This document shows, piece after piece, positions 1 through 6,456 of a stretch of DNA of 64,000 nt (its first letter is position 1; every line of letters starts with the position of its first letter). The stretch comes from Leptospira langatensis (GTDB lineage: Bacteria; Spirochaetota; Leptospiria; Leptospirales; Leptospiraceae): positions 248,001-312,000 of the forward strand of contig NZ_RQER01000011.1 of the NCBI RefSeq assembly GCF_004770615.1, written 5' to 3'. The notes under the pieces were generated by a model. It was not told where the DNA came from, ran no database searches, and saw only the letters and a program-made list of their open reading frames with translations. The position numbers were made by a program, and so were the translations under genes.

Positions 1-2
1 GC

Positions 3-1481
3 AGCGCGTTTTACTGGGGATCCGCCTTCATGTTGATCGTTGTCGGATCGGTTTTTTCCCCCAAGCTGATCGGGAATCCGTCGGGACACAGACTTCCGGA
101 GCAGTTGATAGATATCTTTTATGCGCTCAATATAGTTGCTATCGGCGGGATCGTATCTATGACGGTCTACTATTTGATAACTACTATATCAAGAAAGTCT
201 AATCAATTAACTCTTGCTTTAGGTGAGGTCACTAAGGCGAAGGAAATGCAAGAGAAGGATTATTTCCTGATCAGCTATTTGAGCAATCCTCTCAGTCAGG
301 TAAAAGAACATGCGGGACCAGTGAAGGTCGAATCCTTGATCGAGCAGAGAAAGAAATTCTATTATAAGAACCAGATCCATGAGATCGGCGGCGATATTTG
401 TATTTCCGATCGGATCACTTTACGAGGTAAGCACTACACAACCTTCTTAAATGGAGATGCGATGGGCAAATCCCTCCAAGGAGCCGCTGGAGCCATCATC
501 ATGGGCAGTGTGTTCCGAGTTTGTCTCTCTAGGGCCATGGCAAAGAAATACCAACACCAATATCCGGAGCAATGGATCAAGGCTTGCTACTTAGACTTTC
601 AGAAAATTTTCGAATCCTTTGACGGCTCTATGTTCATGTCGATTGTCTTCGGATTGGTCGACGAAGAAAGAGGGTTTCTCTATTATATCAACGCAGAACA
701 TCCTTGGACAGTTCTGTATAGGGACGGTGATGCTCGCTATCTGGAGGATGAGCTTTATATACGTAAGTTGGGTATGCCTATCATTGACAGGATCATCCAA
801 GAAGGAAGCGACTCTCATCGCATTGAGAATGTTTTTACGTTGAAAACATTCTTACTCAAACCGGGAGATTCGATCATTCTTGGCTCCGACGGAAGAGACG
901 ATATTTCTATCAAGAAGCCGGAAACAGGAATGCAAGAGATCAATGGTGATATAGAACTTTTCCTGAAGGCTGTTCGAAAAGGTAAGGGGGACTTGGTTGA
1001 GATCAAGGATTTCCTTGTAAACCAAGGAGACCTTACGGATGATCTAAGTTTGATGCGTATTTCGTACAATGTGGAAGGCAAGAGAGAGGAAAAACCGATT
1101 GCGAATGAAAAAGAGTATGTTCGTGCAAATGGCCAAGCGCTTCGTAATGCACTGGAACGAAAGGATTTTGCGTCTGCTGCTAAAATTGCCCAGGAGCAAA
1201 TCCATCATTTTCCTGAGAACGATACCATGTTTCTGATCGCATCGATCAGTAATCGAAAGATCAACAATTTAGAGCTCGCAGCAGATCTAGGAGAATGCTA
1301 CCATTTCCGTTATCCGAACAGTAGAAGCAGTCTCATGAATCTGACAAAGATCTATTATTTGGCCGGAGAGCATGAACGGGCCAAGTATTTGCTGGACAGA
1401 TTGAAAGCAATCGATCCGGAATATGAGCCCTTAAAAAAATTGCTCCAAAAGATCAGGAGCAAGAATCGTATTTATAATTAA
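3..1481 (+). CDS. SpoIIE-family (PP2C-type) protein phosphatase, 5' truncated by window edge
   Basis: The reading frame is open back to the first bases of the window, so the true start lies outside; the first ATG at 30 falls inside a hydrophobic helix. Two membrane segments are visible (residues ~1-20 and ~30-55 from the ATG), then a short linker, then a SpoIIE/PP2C phosphatase domain (~110-350) with metal-binding acidic motifs: GGDI, NGDAMG, GSDGRDD and a terminal DDLSLM. The last ~110 residues are helical and resemble TPR-like repeats. Such proteins dephosphorylate serine/threonine on partners such as anti-sigma-factor antagonists; a membrane N-terminus suggests control by an extracellular or membrane cue. 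The partner cannot be read from this window. Confidence 0.85.
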   Translation, partial: SAFYWGSAFMLIVVGSVFSPKLIGNPSGHRLPEQLIDIFYALNIVAIGGIVSMTVYYLITTISRKSNQLTLALGEVTKAKEMQEKDYFLISYLSNPLSQVKEHAGPVKVESLIEQRKKFYYKNQIHEIGGDICISDRITLRGKHYTTFLNGDAMGKSLQGAAGAIIMGSVFRVCLSRAMAKKYQHQYPEQWIKACYLDFQKIFESFDGSMFMSIVFGLVDEERGFLYYINAEHPWTVLYRDGDARYLEDELYIRKLGMPIIDRIIQEGSDSHRIENVFTLKTFLLKPGDSIILGSDGRDDISIKKPETGMQEINGDIELFLKAVRKGKGDLVEIKDFLVNQGDLTDDLSLMRISYNVEGKREEKPIANEKEYVRANGQALRNALERKDFASAAKIAQEQIHHFPENDTMFLIASISNRKINNLELAADLGECYHFRYPNSRSSLMNLTKIYYLAGEHERAKYLLDRLKAIDPEYEPLKKLLQKIRSKNRIYN

Positions 1482-1512
1482 GGGCCAGATCGGAAAAATA
1501 GCGACTGACTCG

Positions 1513-2652
1513 CTATGCAGGTTCCATGTTCGTAAAGAACTCTAGTAGGCTCTCAGGTGCATTGTCGCCGTAACAGGCCTCAAAGATCACCTCGGCGTCT
1601 AGAGCCGCAGAGGCACTGCGAGTGAAGAGTTCTTTTTCATAGGCAGCCAAGGCGACTTCAATATTTCTTGGATTCGCTGCAATCTCTTTGGCAAGTTCGG
1701 CACCGTCATACATCGCTAAGTTGGCTCCCTCTCCGGAGGGCGCCATCAAGTGTGCTGCATCTCCTAATAACGTAACCCCAGGAACGCGGGCCCATTTATG
1801 ATCTGCAGGAAGGGAATGGATGGGACGAGGGGTTGCAGTCTCACCTTCCATAATAAGAGCCTTTAATTCAGGAGCCCAGTCATCAAATTCGTCGGCAACA
1901 CTTACCAAGGCTTTCGTAGGATCGGAGAAGTCGATCTTCTCGATCCAGTCCTTCGGCTTCTTTAAAGCCACGTAGGTATGTAATACTCCGTTGGTCTCCT
2001 TGTGGGCCACAATTCCTTTATCCGGCGCAAGTGCGAACAACGCGCCTCCTCCGACTACATCTGCACTTGTCTTGTGGCGGTTCTCGCTATCAAATAGATA
2101 CGTCTCAACGAAAGAAGTGCCAGTGTATACAGGCTTTGCTTCCGAAACAAGCGAACGAACTCTGGACCAAGCACCGTCAGCGCCAACGAGTAGGTCAGTA
2201 GTCACAGAAGAGCCATTCGCAAAAATCAATACATGACGCCCTTCACCGATCGAATATGCCTCCTGGATCTTGTGTCCCCATTGGATCGTGTCGGAAGGAA
2301 GCGAGTTGATAAGAATTCGACGAAGATCTCCTCGAAGTACTTCGGGTCTAGCGCCTGTACCATCATCGGGCTCGTCGAGTAGGATATTGCCTTCTTTATC
2401 GAGTAATCGAGTTGCTTGGCCTCCGGCATGAATGATCTTTAGAAATTCTTCAAACAGTTCTGCCGCCTTCAGAGCCAACTGTCCATTGTCTTCGTGGATA
2501 TCGAGCATGCCTCCTTGTGTTCTTGCGCTTTCGGAACTTTCTGCCTCATAGATTTTAGATTTAATGCCGTGAACATGGAGAACTCGAGCGAGAGTTAAGC
2601 CTCCTAACCCGGCGCCGATGATTGCAATCGGAATGTGGTTCTGTTGGTTCAT
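1513..2652 (-). CDS. Tet(X)-like FAD-dependent monooxygenase
   Basis: A 379-residue single-component flavoprotein hydroxylase. An N-terminal Rossmann motif GAGLGG (~13-18) binds FAD; GGMLDIH (~47-53) and RGDLRRILINSL match conserved stretches of the Tet(X) group; LVGADGAWS (~155) and LGDAAHLMAP (~296-305) are the second and third FAD motifs. Enzymes of this family use NADPH and O2 to hydroxylate aromatic or polyketide substrates, and Tet(X) itself inactivates tetracyclines. The substrate here cannot be known from sequence. The start ATG at 2652 has AGGAG 8 bases upstream. It is divergent from a TetR gene (2767), with two palindromes in the 114-base gap, so control by that regulator is likely. 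Confidence 0.88.
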   Translation of the reverse strand: MNQQNHIPIAIIGAGLGGLTLARVLHVHGIKSKIYEAESSESARTQGGMLDIHEDNGQLALKAAELFEEFLKIIHAGGQATRLLDKEGNILLDEPDDGTGARPEVLRGDLRRILINSLPSDTIQWGHKIQEAYSIGEGRHVLIFANGSSVTTDLLVGADGAWSRVRSLVSEAKPVYTGTSFVETYLFDSENRHKTSADVVGGGALFALAPDKGIVAHKETNGVLHTYVALKKPKDWIEKIDFSDPTKALVSVADEFDDWAPELKALIMEGETATPRPIHSLPADHKWARVPGVTLLGDAAHLMAPSGEGANLAMYDGAELAKEIAANPRNIEVALAAYEKELFTRSASAALDAEVIFEACYGDNAPESLLEFFTNMEPA

Positions 2653-2675
2653 ATTTAGATCTCCTTTTTATAAAT

Positions 2676-2689
2676 AAGACGTCGGTCTT
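2676..2689. promoter_or_regulatory. Candidate operator: AAGAC-N4-GTCTT inverted repeat
   Basis: Perfect 5-base arms AAGAC (2676-2680) and GTCTT (2685-2689) around GTCG, 24 bases upstream of the monooxygenase start and between it and the divergent TetR gene. TetR-family repressors usually bind such short dyads. Assignment to the adjacent regulator is inferred from position only. Confidence 0.45.
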
Positions 2690-2700
2690 TATTTTTTAAT

Positions 2701-2720
2701 TGACTAAAATATTTAAGTCA
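2701..2720. promoter_or_regulatory. Candidate operator: TGACT...AGTCA imperfect palindrome
   Basis: A 20-base near-palindrome: arms TGACTAAAAT and ATTTAAGTCA differ from perfect symmetry at one base pair. It lies between the divergent monooxygenase and TetR genes in an AT-rich promoter region and could be the operator of one or both. It is unrelated in sequence to the AAGAC dyad 12 bases away. Confidence 0.4.
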
Positions 2721-2766
2721 ATTAAATTTTATTAGAATATTTAAGAACCGAGAAGGATTTTTGATT

Positions 2767-3327
2767 TTGGGATTACGAGAGATAAAGAAAGAGCAAACCC
2801 GCAAGGCGATCTCAGATATGGCGACAAAGCTTTTTATGGAACAAGGCTATCATGCGGTCACAACGGCTCAAATCGCCAAACTAGCCAATGTCTCTGTGCC
2901 AACCCTATTTAATTATTTTCCAAACAAAGAGTCTCTTGTCTTCGATGAGGATATAGAAAGGGAAGAACGACTACTGAATGCGGTCTTGTCCCGGAAAAAA
3001 GGAGTATCGATACTGGACGCGCTTCTTGACTTTGGATTGAAGAATCCTGCATTCAACTCTGTGAATCGCAAGCTTGTTCGAGACTTTAGGAACTTTATCA
3101 AATCGACCCCGGAACTTTCTCATTATGAGAGGCAAATTACGATGAGATATGAGAGCTCTCTTGCGAAAGTCCTTCAGAAAGAGGCGAAGAATAAATTGGG
3201 CGATGTAGAAGCGGGATCCATTGCGCATTTTATCCTAGATGCGTTCTTTAGAGCTAGCGATTCCTCTCGTCCTCAAAAGACTTTAGAATCGCTTTTTGAG
3301 ATCTTAAAGAACGGATGGGAGGAATGA
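2767..3327 (+). CDS. TetR/AcrR-family transcriptional regulator
   Basis: About 186 residues. The N-terminal helix-turn-helix domain (~5-50) carries the TetR pattern TTAQIAKLANVSVPTLFNYF; the C-terminal ligand domain is divergent. Two in-frame TTG codons are possible starts (2761, 2767); 2767 is preferred because AAGGA (2753-2757) is then 9 bases away and because the paralogue at 16504 begins with the same MGLRE sequence. It is divergent from the Tet(X)-like monooxygenase and probably represses it and itself. The close similarity of its HTH domain to the TetR at 16504, which also adjoins an FAD monooxygenase gene, suggests duplication of a regulator-monooxygenase module. Confidence 0.88.
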   Translation: MGLREIKKEQTRKAISDMATKLFMEQGYHAVTTAQIAKLANVSVPTLFNYFPNKESLVFDEDIEREERLLNAVLSRKKGVSILDALLDFGLKNPAFNSVNRKLVRDFRNFIKSTPELSHYERQITMRYESSLAKVLQKEAKNKLGDVEAGSIAHFILDAFFRASDSSRPQKTLESLFEILKNGWEE

Positions 3328-3330
3328 CGT

Positions 3331-4509
3331 TTATTCCTTATAATAGATCCCTGTCATGCTTTCGGAAATTTTCCAAATTTTGTCGGCTGCATTTTTATCC
3401 AAAGCCCATGGCCTAACACCGAATGGAGCCTTACTGTCGATAGGAACAATAGGCGCTATATTACAGTCTTCTAAATATAGTCCTCCTTTTCCATTTAGGT
3501 CGGAACTGACCGCAGCCCAAACAGTAGTAGCGCCTCCTTGCTTTACAGTTTTGTAAATATCTCCGATGTTCTTCGGTCTTCTCAGGAAATTTAGAATTTC
3601 GGTAGCATAGAACGTCCTCAGTGTTACGGCTAATAATTTACTAAGATTTACTTTATATTCTGGTGAATAACCCACCATTGAACCTGCAAAAAGATCGGAA
3701 GTGGGAATTGGGCCCGGATGCACTGCAAAGGCTCGGATATGATATTTCTGTAAAAGCTCGTCTTCTTTTACAGTCAGAAGGGATAATGCAGTTTTACTTT
3801 GAGCATACGCTACCATTCCGTTGTATGGAGTATGTTCGAAGTTAATATCCTCAAAGATCACATTGCTAAGTCGATGTCCGCGAGAAGATAAATTCACGAT
3901 CCTTGCTCCATTCGCTTTCTTCAGAGCGGGAATGAGCTTGACCGTAAGTTCGAAATGTCCCAGAACATTTGTTGCAAATTGCCGTTCAAATCCTCGTGCA
4001 TCTCTTTGTAATGGAGTATTATGGATACCGGCACTGTTTACCAAGATGTCGATTTGTCTGTTCGACTTCAGAAATTTCTGTGTGAAACTTTCTATAGAAG
4101 AAGGGATCAATAAGTCCAAGTATTCGATCTCTACATTCTTTAATCCCTTCAAATTGCTTTTGGCCCATTCAATATCCGGTGCCAGTGCTATGACTTTTGC
4201 TCCGACGCTCAGAAATGCCTTTGCAGCTTCTCTTCCCGTTCCGGTGTGTCCTCCGGTCATTACTATTATCTTTCCAGTTAGATCTAGCCCTTTGACTACA
4301 TCCATCGCCTCCGTACTATGACCGAAACTGTTTTGGATCGGTTGTTGCTCTTCGCTCGGAATGATCGGTCCTGAATAAAGCGGATCGGCAGATGATCCAT
4401 CATTTTTTATTAATATGAATAATACAACGGCATAAAAAAATACAAGAAGAGTGAGCGGAATAGCTGCAATCAATATTGTTTTCCTTTTAAAAGAGATTTT
4501 GGGTTTCAT
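3331..4509 (-). CDS. Membrane-anchored short-chain dehydrogenase/reductase
   Basis: A 392-residue SDR of the retinol-dehydrogenase-like type. One N-terminal membrane helix (~12-35) is followed by an atypical nucleotide motif TGGHTGTG (~85-92, where TGxxxGxG is expected), NSAGIH (~158) and the catalytic YAQSK pair (Tyr/Lys ~237-241). The family reduces or oxidises carbonyl/alcohol groups with NAD(P)H. The start ATG at 4509 has AAGGAAA upstream. Only 57 bases separate it from the upstream alpha/beta hydrolase on the same strand, and no operator copy lies between them, so the two are probably one transcript under the TTTACTA-N3-TAGTAAA site at 5588. The stop is 4 bases from the convergent TetR gene's end. 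Confidence 0.85.
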   Translation of the reverse strand: MKPKISFKRKTILIAAIPLTLLVFFYAVVLFILIKNDGSSADPLYSGPIIPSEEQQPIQNSFGHSTEAMDVVKGLDLTGKIIVMTGGHTGTGREAAKAFLSVGAKVIALAPDIEWAKSNLKGLKNVEIEYLDLLIPSSIESFTQKFLKSNRQIDILVNSAGIHNTPLQRDARGFERQFATNVLGHFELTVKLIPALKKANGARIVNLSSRGHRLSNVIFEDINFEHTPYNGMVAYAQSKTALSLLTVKEDELLQKYHIRAFAVHPGPIPTSDLFAGSMVGYSPEYKVNLSKLLAVTLRTFYATEILNFLRRPKNIGDIYKTVKQGGATTVWAAVSSDLNGKGGLYLEDCNIAPIVPIDSKAPFGVRPWALDKNAADKIWKISESMTGIYYKE

Positions 4510-4566
4510 AGTGATTTCCTTTTCCTATGGTAAGATAGATCGAGAGAGTTTGGCTTTCGGGAAAGG

Positions 4567-5493
4567 TTATTTGGCAGTATACTTCTTTAAGAACTTTGCA
4601 ACCGTTTCTCGGTATTGTTCCGGCTGATCGTGATAGGACATTGCATGCAATGCGCCGGGAACAATCCAGAGTTCTTTAGGGCAATTTGCCGCTTCGTAAA
4701 GCTTTTGTGCCATCCACACTGGGTTATAATTGTCCTGTTCTCCGTGAATAAATAGAGTAGGGGTCTTGGATCTTTTTACTGCTTCGAGAGCACTTGCCTC
4801 TTCAAAACTATATCCGGCCTTGTCTTTCGTCTTAGAACTTGCTAAGTTCAATAGCGGGAAAGTAGGTATATGATATAAATTGTTAATTTGATGAGAAAGT
4901 TCATCATGAACTGAAGTATACCCAGAATCCTCTACAATTGCCTTTATCTGCGAAGGTAATGCTTCTCCGCTCATCATCAAGACGGTGGCTCCCCCCATGG
5001 ATACTCCATGGAGTACGATCTTAGTATCTTTCCCTAATTTCTTAATTAGAATGTCGATCCATTCCAAATAATCTAATCTGTCCAACCATCCCATTCCAAT
5101 GTATTCTCCTTCACTGCTCCCGTGGGCTCGGTTGTCCGCCATAAAAACGTTATAACCTAAATGTTGGTATAAGACCGCATATTTTGCCATCATTCTCGCA
5201 TCAGCTCTATGCCCATGTATTAGAATTACTAATTGTTTCGAAGGACGATCATTTCGGATGTAGTATCCATGCAAGGTGGTCCCATCTTTCGCTTTTAATA
5301 TTAAAGATTCTGCATTTGACTTTTTCAGCCATTCGGCACCGAATTCGTTATCCTTATAGATCATCACGCTTACAGGATTCGCAGGATTTACTTTTGGAGT
5401 CGTAGCTGGTTGCCGAACGATTGCTCCGTTGAAGACCGGGTTGCACGCGTTTAGTCCTATAAGGACTAAGAATCTCAAGAATTGATTTCTCAT
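4567..5493 (-). CDS. Exported lipoprotein alpha/beta hydrolase
   Basis: A 308-residue serine hydrolase. The N-terminus has a short hydrophobic stretch ending LIGLNAC, a plausible spirochaetal lipobox with Cys at ~16, so the enzyme is probably lipid-anchored. The oxyanion region is LIHGHRAD (~90-97), followed by DNRAHGSSEG, the nucleophile elbow GVSMGG (Ser ~166), an acid in HGEQDNYN (~252) and a His in ALHAMSY (~285). These fit the YqkD/peptidase-S9-like branch of hydrolases; the substrate is unknown. AAGGAG stands 7 bases before the ATG. It is probably co-transcribed with the SDR downstream; upstream lies a perfect dyad also found in front of the TetR gene at 6294. Confidence 0.87.
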   Translation of the reverse strand: MRNQFLRFLVLIGLNACNPVFNGAIVRQPATTPKVNPANPVSVMIYKDNEFGAEWLKKSNAESLILKAKDGTTLHGYYIRNDRPSKQLVILIHGHRADARMMAKYAVLYQHLGYNVFMADNRAHGSSEGEYIGMGWLDRLDYLEWIDILIKKLGKDTKIVLHGVSMGGATVLMMSGEALPSQIKAIVEDSGYTSVHDELSHQINNLYHIPTFPLLNLASSKTKDKAGYSFEEASALEAVKRSKTPTLFIHGEQDNYNPVWMAQKLYEAANCPKELWIVPGALHAMSYHDQPEQYRETVAKFLKKYTAK

Positions 5494-5587
5494 GTAAATC
5501 TCCTTACTGCTATCTGTTGGATCGTTTGCAATACGATCGTAAAGACTGCATATCTTAATTCTATGACTGAATAAACTATTTAATTAC

Positions 5588-5604
5588 TTTACTAAAATAG
5601 TAAA
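5588..5604. promoter_or_regulatory. Operator copy 1: TTTACTA-N3-TAGTAAA
   Basis: A perfect 7-3-7 palindrome 94 bases upstream of the hydrolase start at 5493. The identical arms occur at 6305-6321 just upstream of the adjacent TetR gene. Two identical perfect palindromes in one locus are strong evidence for a shared binding site, most simply of that TetR protein. Confidence 0.75.
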
Positions 5605-5712
5605 ATTAGTCAACTTAATTTAAAATTAACGTGAGCTAATAGTATGGAAATGCCGATCAACTCTTGACGAATTGTAATTCCTTAGGATTGGCTGGGGGTT
5701 TACGGGGTCTGG

Positions 5713-6294
5713 TTAGGTTTCGATTTGGCAGCAAACACGAATGCAAAGGCCGAATTTTTTTATTAGATCGGCTCTAGAAGTCACATCCTCTTCCTTCCAA
5801 GTGAGTCCGCAAAGAAAAAGCACTTGTGAGATCTCTTTAGGGGAATAGATATTTTTACTTCGTTTAAACTCTGTCGATTCCGCTATTGCCTTTGCTATCT
5901 TTGATCGAAACATATCTTTATATTTTTCGATCTGTACCCCGGATATACTATTGCCGGTCTTGATGATATCGAAGGATTTCGGAGAAAATGTGGCGTAATG
6001 ACGACCGAACCAAGCATCCATCGCTCCAAGAAGTCGGTCATATAAGGAAGAATTTCCTTTAGATAGCTCTTCTTGTACTAAGATCAATCCATCGTCTAAG
6101 TATTTTTGTAATGATGCTAGAAAGATTTCCTGTTTGCTGGAAAAATGAAGGTAGAGCCCTTGCTTGGACAAATGAGCTGCTTCGGCTATATCGTCCACGG
6201 ACGTTTTTTGAAAGCCAAATTGACCAAAGACACCGATTGCCGCATTCAAAATGCTTTCTTTTTTTGTCGGACCTTTTTCTGACAATTGGGCCAT
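5713..6294 (-). CDS. TetR/AcrR-family transcriptional regulator
   Basis: A 193-residue regulator. The HTH region (~15-60) reads SVDDIAEAAHLSKQGLYLHF, a classic TetR recognition helix, with SKQEIF following. The C-terminal ~130 residues form the ligand-binding domain and are not recognisable by substrate. The ATG at 6294 has no clear ribosome-binding site, and the operator at 6302-6333 begins only 8 bases upstream, so the transcript may have a very short leader. The gene lies upstream of, and in the same direction as, the hydrolase/SDR pair, each unit with its own copy of the palindrome. Autorepression plus repression of the pair is the simplest model. Confidence 0.87.
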   Translation of the reverse strand: MAQLSEKGPTKKESILNAAIGVFGQFGFQKTSVDDIAEAAHLSKQGLYLHFSSKQEIFLASLQKYLDDGLILVQEELSKGNSSLYDRLLGAMDAWFGRHYATFSPKSFDIIKTGNSISGVQIEKYKDMFRSKIAKAIAESTEFKRSKNIYSPKEISQVLFLCGLTWKEEDVTSRADLIKKFGLCIRVCCQIET

Positions 6295-6301
6295 TTGATC
6301 A

Positions 6302-6333
6302 TACTTTACTATATTAGTAAATATAGTAAAGTA
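6302..6333. promoter_or_regulatory. Operator copy 2: extended TetR palindrome
   Basis: A perfect inverted repeat with 13-base arms TACTTTACTATAT (6302-6314) and ATATAGTAAAGTA (6321-6333) around TAGTAA. Inside it lies the 7-3-7 palindrome TTTACTA-TAT-TAGTAAA (6305-6321) identical in its arms to the site at 5588. The overlap of two TAGTAAA half-sites suggests cooperative binding of two dimers at the regulator's own promoter. Confidence 0.78.
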
Positions 6334-6365
6334 TATTTACGGAAACTTACATTTCTTCCGCCTAA

Positions 6366-6395
6366 AGAAAAAGGCCGACTCGAGTTGAGCCGACC
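6366..6395 (-). terminator. Rho-independent terminator of the GH5 gene
   Basis: Read on the minus strand, a 9-base-pair stem (GGTCGGCTC with GAGTCGGCC, two G-U pairs) and a 5-base loop are followed by TTTTTC. It lies downstream of the stop at 6457. Confidence 0.75.
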
Positions 6396-6456
6396 CTAAC
6401 TTCGGTCTTATCGATCTTTTAGGTAAAGAAGATCCGCCTAAAAGCTACTTGATGGA

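Noticed and set aside
1499..1515. TAGCGA-N5-TCGCTA as a terminator
   Set aside because: The stem is only 6 base pairs, overlaps the stop codon of the minus-strand gene and has no T-run.
1513..2652. Tetracycline resistance function for the Tet(X)-like enzyme
   Set aside because: Motif similarity alone does not set substrate; many flavin hydroxylases share these motifs.
3821..4321. A 166-codon open frame on the plus strand
   Set aside because: It is wholly antisense to the SDR gene, has no ribosome-binding site or recognisable motif, and its composition follows the complementary gene.
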